From Microbacterium sp. MPKO10 (GTDB taxonomy: Bacteria; Actinomycetota; Actinomycetes; Actinomycetales; Microbacteriaceae), in contig NZ_JAPCHX010000007.1 in the NCBI RefSeq assembly GCF_026107415.2, positions 1-64,000 of the forward strand: DNA of 64,000 nucleotides, written 5' to 3'. Below, in pieces: positions 8,647 to 16,762 of the stretch. Both the position numbers and the translations under genes were made by a program. The notes beneath the pieces were generated by a model. It did not search any database and was not told where the DNA came from. It saw only the letters and a list, made by a program, of their open reading frames with translations. How positions within the stretch are numbered: the stretch's first letter is position 1; every line of letters begins with the position of its first letter.

Positions 8647-9309
8647 ATGCTCGAAGAACTCAAGCACTATGTCTGGAAGGCGAATCTCGACCTGCAGGCG
8701 AATGGGCTGGTCGTCGGAACATCCGGCAACGTCAGTGCGCGTGATGTGGAATCAGGGCTTGTCGTCATCAAACCGAGTGGCGTGAGCTTCAATGAACTCA
8801 CCGCCGAAGATATGAGCGTCGTCGACCTGCACGGTGCTGTGGTTGAGGGGCCGTACAAGCCATCGGTCGACACGGCGTCGCACCTGTATGTCTATCGCCA
8901 CCGCGACGACATTCACGGTGTCGTGCACACGCACTCGCCGTATGCCACATCGTTTGCGATGCGAGGCGAGGCGATCCCCGTTTTCACGACAACGCATGCT
9001 GCGCTCTTCGGCGCTCCGATTCCGGTGTCTGACTATGCCGTGATCGGCGAGGAAGAGATCGGAAAAGAGATCGTCACGCACGTTGGCGACAGTACTGCTG
9101 TGCTCATCAAATCGCATGGAGTGTTCACGATCGGATCTGACGCGCAGCGGGCGCTGCGGTCCGCGCAGTACACCGAAGAGTGCGCCGAGGTTGCGCACTT
9201 GGCCATGCTGCGCGGTGAGATCGAGCCGCTCGACGACGAGACGATCGCGGCCTCGCGTTCCTGGTACTTGAAGGACTACGGGCAGGTGCCTATCGGCTCG
9301 GGGTCATGA
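8647..9309 (+). CDS. Class II aldolase/AraD-UlaF family, probable pentulose-phosphate 4-epimerase
   Basis: A 220-residue zinc enzyme. Metal ligands are H94 and H96 (VVHTH) and H157 (KSHG); the phosphate-binding GTSGNVS lies at 24-30. D75 (PSVDTASH) occupies the place where L-fuculose-phosphate aldolase has Glu73 and the AraD/UlaF epimerases have Asp, which favours a 4-epimerase giving D-xylulose 5-phosphate. AGGAGG precedes the ATG by five bases. Its place next to transketolase and a UlaE-like gene matches the order of reactions in L-ascorbate or L-xylulose catabolism. An aldolase function is not excluded. Confidence 0.8.
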   Translation: MLEELKHYVWKANLDLQANGLVVGTSGNVSARDVESGLVVIKPSGVSFNELTAEDMSVVDLHGAVVEGPYKPSVDTASHLYVYRHRDDIHGVVHTHSPYATSFAMRGEAIPVFTTTHAALFGAPIPVSDYAVIGEEEIGKEIVTHVGDSTAVLIKSHGVFTIGSDAQRALRSAQYTEECAEVAHLAMLRGEIEPLDDETIAASRSWYLKDYGQVPIGSGS

Positions 9310-10181
9310 CTTGGGGGGACTCTCGGTTGCCGGCGATACGTCGCGTATCGTCGGCGATCGGCGTGTACGAGAAGGCGCTTTCTGGCAGAACGTGGGCCGA
9401 TCGGTTTCGCCAGGCGACGACTGCTGGTTATGACTTCGTCGAGCTCTCCATTGACAGCAGCCTGCAGAAGCTGGAGCGACTCTCGTGGTCAGAAGGCGAG
9501 CGCACCGAATTGCGTCAGTGCGCGGCGGACGCTGGCAGTCGTATCGGCACAATCGTGCTGAGTGCGCATCGCGATTTTCCATGGGGGAGCCCCGAGGCAT
9601 CCATTCGCCGTCGTGCCGACGACATAGCGCGCGGTGCCCTCGGGCTCGCTCGCGATCTCGGTGCGGAGTGCGTGCAGATCGCCGGATACTTCGTGTTCGA
9701 TGGGCCGCGAGACGACAATGTGCGCGGCCGATTTATTGACGGGGTGCGTGCGGCGGCCTCGATCGCCGACGAACTTGGCATCACGCTCGCGATTGAGAAC
9801 GTCGATGGGCAGGATGTTCTGTCGGCGGCTGACGGCATTGCTCTTCTGGCCGACATCGATAAGCCCGACGTGAAGCTCTACATCGACGTCGGCAATTACG
9901 CGGGAAACTCCCTCGATGTTGTAGGAGAGCTGGTGGCGGTACTGCCTCACGCCTATGCCGTGCAGTTCAAGGACGCGCGGCCCGGTGTCTTCCGGCGGGT
10001 GCCATTTGGCGAAGGGGAAGTGCCGTGGCCGAAGGTGCTGTCCGTGCTCGACGCATCCGAGTTTTGCGGTCCCGTCTCAATCGAAATGTGGAATGACGAC
10101 GAAGACCCGTTGATGGCAGAAAGGGCACTCAGCTGGTTTGAGCATGTCGCGTTCGCGGCTGCGCCACGATCACAGCGTTAA
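9306..10181 (+). CDS. UlaE-like (L-xylulose-5-phosphate 3-epimerase family) protein lacking one metal ligand
   Basis: A 291-residue xylose-isomerase-like TIM barrel closest in pattern to UlaE/SgaU. The start has the family's IGVYEKAL and the late region has PFGEGEV. UlaE metal ligands E155, D185, H211 and E251 correspond with a constant offset of nine to E164 (AIENVD), D194 (YIDVGN), Q220 (AVQFKD) and E260 (SIEMW). The usual H-x-K-D is thus Q-F-K-D: one metal-binding His is replaced by Gln. It overlaps the previous gene by four bases and ends the operon. It may still bind metal weakly or catalyse a related isomerisation. Confidence 0.75.
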   Translation: MTWGDSRLPAIRRVSSAIGVYEKALSGRTWADRFRQATTAGYDFVELSIDSSLQKLERLSWSEGERTELRQCAADAGSRIGTIVLSAHRDFPWGSPEASIRRRADDIARGALGLARDLGAECVQIAGYFVFDGPRDDNVRGRFIDGVRAAASIADELGITLAIENVDGQDVLSAADGIALLADIDKPDVKLYIDVGNYAGNSLDVVGELVAVLPHAYAVQFKDARPGVFRRVPFGEGEVPWPKVLSVLDASEFCGPVSIEMWNDDEDPLMAERALSWFEHVAFAAAPRSQR

Positions 10182-10229
10182 GGCCGCGGTTCCGCAAAAT
10201 CGTTTTCCGGAGGCCATGAACTGAAGGAT

Positions 10230-10264
10230 TTCACTTGTGTGGACAGCAAGTGAACAGGTACAGT
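10230..10264 (+). promoter_or_regulatory. Inverted repeat and -10 of a leaderless GntR promoter
   Basis: TTCACTTG at 10230-10237 and CAAGTGAA at 10247-10254 form a perfect 8-bp inverted repeat with a 9-base spacer, a likely operator for the GntR regulator. A -10-like TACAGT lies at 10259-10264 with a weak -35 TTGTGT at 10235-10240. The ATG at 10272 comes only seven bases after the -10 and has no Shine-Dalgarno sequence, so the transcript is probably leaderless. Confidence 0.5.
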
Positions 10265-10271
10265 ACAAGTC

Positions 10272-10994
10272 ATGTCGACACCACCCGTCCGCAGCCTGAA
10301 GCATGACCTGGTCTTCTCCGAACTCAGGGAAGCGATCCGGCAGGGTCGCTACAGCCGGGGTGCAATGCTGCCCGGCGAACTTGAGCTCGCCGAGCAGTTC
10401 GCTGTCAGCAGGGGAACCGTGCGCAAAGCGCTGCAAGAGCTCGCCAACGAGCGTTTGATTCAGACCCGCAGCGGCGTCGGATCTGTCGTCATGTTCGACG
10501 ACCACGAGCTCAGCGATTCGACAAGCTGGGGCCAGCCGCTGGTCGGCAGCGACGTGACGTTCGACTCGCAGATCCTGCGAATGGAGCGCGTCGTCGATCA
10601 TGAATTCGCTGCGACAGTGGGGATTGACTCGGTCGACTTTCTCGCGGTAGACCGCACGCGTCACGTCGCTGAGGGCAAGCCCGTTTCACTCGAGCGAAGC
10701 CGAGTGCCCGCGGTGGGCTCGCTTGCGCGTGCTCCTGAGGAGGGGCTCATCGACAACTCCCTCGCGGCCACCATGGCAGCGTCAGGGCTCACACCCGCCC
10801 GCGTCGAGCAGTGGATCAGCGTGGCACCGCTGAGCCCCGAGGACGCTGCGATTCTCCGCCGTGAGAGCGGAGAGCTTTTCTTGCACCTTGTGCGCATCGC
10901 ACGAGCAGCTGACGGGGCGTTCGTCGAGCGCGTCGTTAGTTGGCTCGACCCCGCCCGATTCCGCGTGCATGTCGTGTCTGGAGATCTGAAATGA
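10272..10994 (+). CDS. GntR/HutC-family regulator (YegW-like position)
   Basis: A 240-residue regulator with an N-terminal winged helix (LVFSELREAIRQGRYSRG to about residue 75, including AEQFAVSRGTVRKALQEL) and a C-terminal UTRA effector domain of about 140 residues. It starts a four-gene operon: regulator, ADP-ribosylglycohydrolase-family enzyme, NCS1 permease, PfkB kinase. The same combination with an MFS nucleoside transporter is E. coli yegTUVW, where YegW is the GntR gene. It probably represses its own operon through the inverted repeat at 10230-10254 (inferred). Confidence 0.85.
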   Translation: MSTPPVRSLKHDLVFSELREAIRQGRYSRGAMLPGELELAEQFAVSRGTVRKALQELANERLIQTRSGVGSVVMFDDHELSDSTSWGQPLVGSDVTFDSQILRMERVVDHEFAATVGIDSVDFLAVDRTRHVAEGKPVSLERSRVPAVGSLARAPEEGLIDNSLAATMAASGLTPARVEQWISVAPLSPEDAAILRRESGELFLHLVRIARAADGAFVERVVSWLDPARFRVHVVSGDLK

Positions 10995-12022
10995 TCGCGT
11001 CGACCCTTGCCGACGAGCAGCAGGCCGCGGCATCCCGACTCGACCGAGCGCACGGCGCACTTCTCGGCCTCGCCCTCGGCGACGCACTGGGCATGCCCAC
11101 CCAGTCGATGTCTCCGGACGAGATCGCCGAAGACTACGGCTCGATCACCCAGCTCATCGACGCTGGCCCGCGACAGATGATCGCGCACGGAATGCCGGCT
11201 GGCAGCATCACAGACGACACCGAGCAGGCCCTTCTACTGGCTCAGTTGGTAATCGACGGCGACGGGCGTATCGATGAGCGGGCCTTCGCGACGGCGCTCA
11301 TCGACTGGGAGCGTGCCATGGAAGCGAAGGGATCGCTTGATCTCCTCGGGCCCTCCACCAAACGAGCGGTCGAGCGGATTCTTGATGGCGTTCCGGCAAG
11401 CGAGTCCGGCCGCTTCGGAGCGACAAACGGTGCAGCCATGCGGGTGGCGCCTATCGGCGTTGCTGCGCCGGCCGAGGATCTCCATGCCTTTATCGACACC
11501 GTCGTTGAGGCAAGCGCCGTCACCCACAACACCTCACTCGGCATCGCGAGCGCGTCAGCGATCGGCGCCGCCGTGAGTGTCGGCGTCGATGGCGGTACAC
11601 GTCAGGATGCTGTTGACACAGCGATCGCCGCGGCACGCCTGGGCGATCGCCGCGGCCACTGGGTAGCTGGCGGTTCAATCGCCTCACGCATCGAGTGGGC
11701 GAGCGATCTCTTGCAAGAAACCCCCGTCACCGAGCATCCCCGTGTTCTCCGCGAGCTGGTGGGCACATCCGTAGCATCCCAAGAATCTGTTGTGGCCGCT
11801 GTCGCGCTTGTCGCGGTGTCCACGGACCCCTGGCAGACACTCTGCCTTGCCTCAAACCTCGGTGGTGATACCGACACCATCGCCGCGATGGCCGGTGCCG
11901 TGCTTGGCGCTGTCCATGGCGCTTCGATTTGGCCAGCCGACCCTGTGCAGCGGGTGCTGACCATGAACGCACTGGAACTCGAGCCCGTCGCGCAGCAGCT
12001 TCTGGCGCTGCGCACGAGCTGA
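10991..12022 (+). CDS. yegU: ADP-ribosylglycohydrolase-family enzyme, YegU-like
   Basis: A 343-residue DraG/ARH-fold protein. The metal-site motifs are SITDDTEQAL (about 69-78) and NLGGDTDTIAAMAGAV near residue 300. Several stretches match E. coli YegU as I recall it: LGPSTKRAV, GATNGAAMRVAPIG, FIDTVVEAS and GTSVASQESV. YegU relatives sit with a PfkB kinase and a nucleoside-type transporter, which suggests hydrolysis of an N-glycosidic bond in an imported small molecule, not removal of ADP-ribose from proteins. The ATG at 10991 overlaps the GntR stop (ATGA). The substrate is unknown. Confidence 0.85.
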   Translation: MIASTLADEQQAAASRLDRAHGALLGLALGDALGMPTQSMSPDEIAEDYGSITQLIDAGPRQMIAHGMPAGSITDDTEQALLLAQLVIDGDGRIDERAFATALIDWERAMEAKGSLDLLGPSTKRAVERILDGVPASESGRFGATNGAAMRVAPIGVAAPAEDLHAFIDTVVEASAVTHNTSLGIASASAIGAAVSVGVDGGTRQDAVDTAIAAARLGDRRGHWVAGGSIASRIEWASDLLQETPVTEHPRVLRELVGTSVASQESVVAAVALVAVSTDPWQTLCLASNLGGDTDTIAAMAGAVLGAVHGASIWPADPVQRVLTMNALELEPVAQQLLALRTS

Positions 12023-12062
12023 TTGACCCGACACTCCTCCGATACGACCGACAAGGACGTCC

Positions 12063-13538
12063 ATGAGCGACAACATCCCGACACGCGTTGAACAGCGTGG
12101 AATCGAACCCGTTCCCGACTCTGAGCGCAACGGCAACCCGCTGCAGCTCTTCTGGGTCTGGTTCGCCGCGAACATCTCCATCCTCGGCCTGCCGTTGGGC
12201 GCCTCGCTTGTCGCGTTCCAGCTCCTCAACTTCTGGCAGTCGGTCGTTGTCGCCGTCATCGGCGCCGCGGGCGCATTCGCGCTGGTCGGAGTCGTCTCGA
12301 TCGCCGGCCGCCGCGGCGGAGCACCGAGCATGACGCTCTCGCGCGCGGTCTTCGGTGTGCGTGGCAACATCGGCCCGACTCTCGTCTCACTTCTCTCGCG
12401 ACTCGGCTGGGAGACCGTGAACACGACTACCGGCGCCTTTGTGCTGCTGTCGCTGTTCACGATCATGTTCGGCGTGTCAGGTGACCCCAAGATGGTCCCG
12501 CTGCTCGCCATCATTGCCATCGTGATCTTCGAAGCCTGCACACTGCTCGTCTCCGGTTTGGGGCACGCTGCGATCCTTGTCATTCAGAAGTGGGCCACCT
12601 GGATCTTCGGCGCGCTCAACCTCGTCGTCGCCGCGTTCATCGTCGCGACAGTGAACTGGGATGCTGTCTTCGCCGCAGCGCCGGGGCCGGTCAGCGCGAT
12701 GCTCGTCGGGATCAGCGTCATCGCGGCGGGCACGGGAATCGGCTGGGCGAACGCGGGCGCCGACATGTCGCGCTACCAGCGGAAGTCTGTGCGTTCCAGT
12801 CACCTCATCTCATCGGCGGCGGCAGGTGCCGGCATCCCTCTGATCGTTCTGATCGGCATCGGGTCGCTCGTCACGATCGGCGATCCCTCCCTGGCCGAGG
12901 CAAGTGACCCTGTCGCAGCGATCCGCGAACTGCTGCCGTCATGGATGGCCGTGCCGTACTTGATCGCGGCATTCGGCGGCCTGCTTCTCTCGAACCACCT
13001 GTCGGTGTACTCGGCGGGGCTCACGACGCTGACCCTCGGCATCAAGGTGAAGCGCGTCTACGCGGTGACGCTCGATGTGGTCGTGACGTTCCTTGGGGCG
13101 CTCTACTTCATGCTCGTGGCCGACAGCTTCTACACACCGTTCATCACGCTCATCTCGGTGCTGGCGATCCCGATCACCGCGTGGCTCGCTGTGTTCCTCG
13201 TCGATATGAGGGGGCGCCGGTACTACGATCCGGATGCTCTGCTGGACCTGCGCGCGACAAGCGGCTACTGGTACCGCGGCGGAATCGAGTGGCGAGCATT
13301 CGGATCCTGGGCGCTTGCCATCGTGGTGGGTCTGCTCTTCTCCAAGGTTGGGCCCGCGGATGCTCCCTGGTTCACGGGTCTGCTCTCGCACACCTGGATC
13401 GCCACGAACGGCCTCGCATGGGTCCTCACATTCGTCATTGCCGGTGCCCTCTACCTCGTGCTCGGCGGAGCCCGTGCGGGTGCGGTACCTCTGAATGCAG
13501 ATGACGCTGAAACGGCGAAGGCTGACGATCGTGTCTGA
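12063..13538 (+). CDS. NCS1-family cytosine/purine/nucleoside permease
   Basis: A 491-residue, about twelve-helix transporter of the nucleobase:cation symporter-1 family. Family signs are the N-terminal PLQLFWVWFAANIS, GSLV-rich helices, NAGADMSRYQ in the middle, and LLSNHLSVYSAGLTTLTLGI. Members carry cytosine, purines, allantoin, hydantoins or vitamins. AAGGA precedes the ATG, 40 bases after the YegU-like gene. Here it takes the place that YegT (an MFS nucleoside transporter) has in E. coli, so a nucleobase-containing or similar heterocyclic glycoside is a plausible cargo. Confidence 0.85.
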   Translation: MSDNIPTRVEQRGIEPVPDSERNGNPLQLFWVWFAANISILGLPLGASLVAFQLLNFWQSVVVAVIGAAGAFALVGVVSIAGRRGGAPSMTLSRAVFGVRGNIGPTLVSLLSRLGWETVNTTTGAFVLLSLFTIMFGVSGDPKMVPLLAIIAIVIFEACTLLVSGLGHAAILVIQKWATWIFGALNLVVAAFIVATVNWDAVFAAAPGPVSAMLVGISVIAAGTGIGWANAGADMSRYQRKSVRSSHLISSAAAGAGIPLIVLIGIGSLVTIGDPSLAEASDPVAAIRELLPSWMAVPYLIAAFGGLLLSNHLSVYSAGLTTLTLGIKVKRVYAVTLDVVVTFLGALYFMLVADSFYTPFITLISVLAIPITAWLAVFLVDMRGRRYYDPDALLDLRATSGYWYRGGIEWRAFGSWALAIVVGLLFSKVGPADAPWFTGLLSHTWIATNGLAWVLTFVIAGALYLVLGGARAGAVPLNADDAETAKADDRV

Positions 13539-14463
13539 ACAGGGCCGCCTCGTCTACGTTGGCAACGTCATTGTCGATCTTGTGATGCAGATCAACGCAA
13601 TTCCGGAACCGGGCGGCGATACGCTCGCGCACTCGTCCATGATGACAGCGGGCGGTGGCTTCAACACCATGATCGCCGCGAAGCGGGACGGCGCCGACGT
13701 CGTCTTCACGGGGCAGTACGGCACGGGTCCATTCGGGTCGACGGTGCGCGCTGCTCTGGCGGAGAGTGGCTTCGACGTAGTGCAAGCGGGCGTCGACGAT
13801 GTCGATAGCGGATACTGTGTGGCGCTTGTCGATGCCACGACCGAGCGCACGTTCGTCACATCCGTCGGAGCCGAGGGGCTGCTGACGGCAGACGACCTTG
13901 CGCGGGTCACGCTGCGCGAGAACGACATCGTCTTCGTCTCCGGGTACAGCCTCGCTCATGCGAGCAACGCGGCAGCAACTCCCGGGTGGCTCGAAGGTAT
14001 ACCCGGGCACGTACGGATTGTCCTCGACCCGAGTCCGCTCATCGGCGAAATCGACCCCGATACGCGCGACCGTGTCCTTCGCCGCACCGATATCTTGACG
14101 CTGAACGCTCGAGAATCGCAGATTCTGAGCGGCGGAGGTGAGGGGGCTGCTGCTGCCGACCGACTGAGTAGCATGATCCGCGTCGGCGGCTCCGTCATCG
14201 TTCGTGACGGCGAGCACGGCGCCATTCTCGCTCGTGCGGGATCATCTGCGAAAAGGATCCCGGCGATCGAGATAACGGCTGTCGATTCGAACGGTGCCGG
14301 TGATGCTCACGGCGGCGTGCTCACGGCGGCGCTGCTGCGCGGCGTGGCTTTACCCGACGCCGTGAGGCGCGCCAATGTCGCGGCGGCTCTGGCGGTCACG
14401 CGGGTCGGCCCGGCCACGTCTCCGACCGCCGCAGAAATCGACGAGGCCCTCGCCGACGAGTGA
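13531..14463 (+). CDS. yegV: PfkB-family kinase, YegV-like
   Basis: A 310-residue ribokinase-fold kinase. Catalytic Asp258 lies in NGAGDAHGG. The pattern VALVDATTERTFVTSVGAE, then VSGYSLA, DPSPLIGEI and LPDAVRRANVAAA follows E. coli YegV closely as recalled. I chose GTG at 13531, which overlaps the permease stop, because the 12 residues before it are basic and run inside the permease. The likely role is phosphorylation of the sugar released by the YegU-like hydrolase. A ribose- or pentose-type substrate is plausible but unproven. Confidence 0.8.
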   Translation: MSEQGRLVYVGNVIVDLVMQINAIPEPGGDTLAHSSMMTAGGGFNTMIAAKRDGADVVFTGQYGTGPFGSTVRAALAESGFDVVQAGVDDVDSGYCVALVDATTERTFVTSVGAEGLLTADDLARVTLRENDIVFVSGYSLAHASNAAATPGWLEGIPGHVRIVLDPSPLIGEIDPDTRDRVLRRTDILTLNARESQILSGGGEGAAAADRLSSMIRVGGSVIVRDGEHGAILARAGSSAKRIPAIEITAVDSNGAGDAHGGVLTAALLRGVALPDAVRRANVAAALAVTRVGPATSPTAAEIDEALADE

Positions 14464-14489
14464 AGCGCGTCGGGCAACGCAATACCTCT

Positions 14490-15494
14490 TCAACTGCGGC
14501 CTTTGGTAAAAAGGTCGCGTGGCGAGAGCGCATTGAGTAGAGGCTCGTTGCGCCGGTAGCGTTCTGCGTTAGCGACGATCGTGTCAATGGAACGCTGCGT
14601 CTTGTCTGGAAGCTTCGGCGTCGCGTGCGGAGTGATGAAGACGTTCGGCATGTCCCAGAGTGGAGAGCTCTCGGGCAGCGGCTCGCGCTCGAACACGTCG
14701 AGGCCTGCGCCGGCAATCTCTCCGTTCTGCAGCGCTGTCACGAGGGCCGGTTCGTCGATCACGGCGCCCCGCGACATGTTGATGATCACAGCCGTCTTCT
14801 TCATGAGACGCAGCTGCGGCGCGGCGATCATGTGGAATGACACGTCGGTCAGGTTCGTCGCGAGCATGACGAAATCGGCGTCGCGCACCGCGGCGTCGAC
14901 CGTGTCGCCGGCGTCTGTGCTGAGCAAGACATCGACATCCGCGGGTTTCGGGGTGTCACTGCGTGTGAGCACGGTGACGTGCATTCCGCTCGCACGCCCC
15001 AGGGCGGCCATTGCCTTGCCCGTGTGCCCGAAGCCGACGATGGTGAGATTCTGCCCCCACAGCGACTGTCGATTGCGGAACTCCTCGCCTCCGCTCCAGT
15101 CGTGAGCGCTCTGCTTTGCAAGCGTCGAGCGGATGTCGTACACGAAGTTGAGCGCGAAGAAGAACGCGTGCTGTGCGAGTGCGCCTCCGGATCGACCCGC
15201 CGATCCTGTGACGATGAGCCCTCGGTCGAATACATCCTGGCGCGCTGAATCGTTGAGGCCGGCGTGGTCGCAGTGCACCCACTTCAGATGCGGCGCGGCG
15301 AGAACCTCGTCGCCCAGATCGCCGGCGAGCACAGCGACGTCGGCCTCGCCGAGCAACGCAGAGACAGCGTCGGTGTCGTGTTTTGACACATGCGTGAAGG
15401 ATGCCGGTTCAAACGCCCGTCGAAGCTGCTCGATGCCCTCGTCGTCAAAATCGACGGTGGCAAGCACCCGGTGAATCTCTCGCCTGCTGGTCAC
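14490..15494 (-). CDS. D-isomer-specific 2-hydroxyacid dehydrogenase
   Basis: A 334-residue NAD(P)-dependent dehydrogenase. The Rossmann motif is VGFGHTGKAM, and the catalytic trio is visible as Arg in NMSRGAVID, Glu in LDVFEREPL and His in ITPHATP. GTG at 15494 is preferred because AAGGAG lies five to six bases upstream; longer readings would run into the operator at 15527-15542. It probably reduces a 2-keto acid such as hydroxypyruvate or glyoxylate made by the sugar-acid genes nearby. It faces, and may share control with, the ABC permease operon at 15743. Confidence 0.85.
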   Translation of the reverse strand: MTSRREIHRVLATVDFDDEGIEQLRRAFEPASFTHVSKHDTDAVSALLGEADVAVLAGDLGDEVLAAPHLKWVHCDHAGLNDSARQDVFDRGLIVTGSAGRSGGALAQHAFFFALNFVYDIRSTLAKQSAHDWSGGEEFRNRQSLWGQNLTIVGFGHTGKAMAALGRASGMHVTVLTRSDTPKPADVDVLLSTDAGDTVDAAVRDADFVMLATNLTDVSFHMIAAPQLRLMKKTAVIINMSRGAVIDEPALVTALQNGEIAGAGLDVFEREPLPESSPLWDMPNVFITPHATPKLPDKTQRSIDTIVANAERYRRNEPLLNALSPRDLFTKGRS

Positions 15495-15526
15495 TGTGTC
15501 TCCTTCGTCAGCGTGTCGCATCTCGC

Positions 15527-15542
15527 AGTATATCGGTTTATC
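15527..15542. promoter_or_regulatory. Candidate shared LacI operator, site 1
   Basis: AGTATATCGGTTTATC, a variant of the 16-bp element found at nine places between 15.5 and 42.8 kb. It lies just upstream of the GTG start of the minus-strand 2-hydroxyacid dehydrogenase. Confidence 0.5.
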
Positions 15543-15604
15543 CACCTACACAAAACACCGCGAAGCCAATGATTGTGGTTCTGATGAAGACTAGCTGTAC
15601 TCTG

Positions 15605-15633
15605 TTGACAACGAGTAGATATATCGAAATACT
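15605..15633 (+). promoter_or_regulatory. Promoter with LacI operator (site 2) on the -10, for ABC permease operon
   Basis: TTGACA at 15605-15610, a 17-base spacer and AATACT at 15628-15633 form a good housekeeping promoter. The operator GATATATCGAAATACT occupies 15618-15633 and covers the -10, so a bound repressor would block RNA polymerase. The leader to the GTG at 15743 is about 100 bases. Confidence 0.65.
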
Positions 15634-15742
15634 AGTGACGTAAATTGAGGACGCCGCGTGCGAATCGGGCCGTCCACGATGAAGTGAGGCGACATGCTGA
15701 CGACAATCGCGCTTCCGGGTGCGACCAAGGACGGAGTGACCG

Positions 15743-16762
15743 GTGACTGACCTGCATGTGCGGCGCGAGCCCGAGTCATCCGACGCGCAATCTCGCCAGA
15801 CGGCACGATCACAACGGAGCGCGCGCGCGAAGAGCAAACGTGCACCGCATCGCAAGCTGAGTTTACGCACACGCATCCGAAATGACCGATCGCGGCTGAT
15901 CATGGTCATCCCGATGCTGGTGCTCTTTCTTCTGTTCACCTATCTGCCGATTCTGGGCAACATCGTGGCGTTCCTCGACTATTCGCCATACTCGGGGTTC
16001 TTCGGCAGCGCGTTCGTCGGATTCGACAACTTTGTTCGCGTCCTCGCCGACAGCGGCTTCTGGCGTGCAGTCTCCAACACTGTCGTCATCACCGTCGTGC
16101 AGCTCGTCTTCTACTTCCCGCTCCCGATCATCCTCGCGATCGTGCTCAACAGCGTGCTGAATGAGAGGGTCCGCACGATCATCCAGTCGATCGTGTACCT
16201 GCCGCACTTTTTCAGCTGGGTCATCGTCGTGACGATCTTCCAGCAGATCTTCGGCGGAGCGGGCATCATCAACCAGATCTTGCGCGCCAACGGCGCCGAG
16301 CCGATCGAGATCATGACCAATCCCGATGTCTTCCTCGCCCTGCTGACGTCGCAGACGATCTGGAAGGATGCGGGTTGGGGCATCGTGCTCTTCCTTGCCG
16401 CGCTCGCCGCGATCAACTCCTCTCTCTACGAAGCGGCAGCGGTTGACGGCGCGAGCCGCTGGCGTCGACTCTGGCACATCACCCTTCCCGGCATCCGGTC
16501 GACGATTGTTCTGCTGCTCATACTTCGCCTGGGCGACGCACTGACTGTCGGGTTCGAGCAGATGCTCTTGCAGCGTGATGCCGTCGGCGTCGCTACGGCC
16601 GAGGTTCTCGACACGTTCGTGTACTACGAGGGCGTGCAGTACGGCGACTGGAGCTTCGCCGCCGCGGCGGGGCTAATCAAGGGGATTGTGAGCCTTGTGC
16701 TCGTTCTCGGTGCGAACAAGATCGCGCACATCTTTGGAGAAGACGGGATTTATCGACGATGA
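15743..16762 (+). CDS. ABC sugar transporter permease, LplB/YteP type
   Basis: A 339-residue CUT1-family permease with six predicted helices after a basic cytoplasmic N-terminus of about 50 residues. SLYEAAAVDGASRWRR is the EAA loop that contacts the ATPase. Helix 1 (MVIPMLVLFLLFTYLPILGN) and the YLPHFFSWVIVVTIFQQI stretch are typical of the LplB/YteP group that imports oligosaccharides. GGAG lies seven bases before the GTG start. It pairs with the next permease; the binding protein is probably the Tat lipoprotein at 18965. No ATPase gene is nearby. Confidence 0.9.
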   Translation: MTDLHVRREPESSDAQSRQTARSQRSARAKSKRAPHRKLSLRTRIRNDRSRLIMVIPMLVLFLLFTYLPILGNIVAFLDYSPYSGFFGSAFVGFDNFVRVLADSGFWRAVSNTVVITVVQLVFYFPLPIILAIVLNSVLNERVRTIIQSIVYLPHFFSWVIVVTIFQQIFGGAGIINQILRANGAEPIEIMTNPDVFLALLTSQTIWKDAGWGIVLFLAALAAINSSLYEAAAVDGASRWRRLWHITLPGIRSTIVLLLILRLGDALTVGFEQMLLQRDAVGVATAEVLDTFVYYEGVQYGDWSFAAAAGLIKGIVSLVLVLGANKIAHIFGEDGIYRR

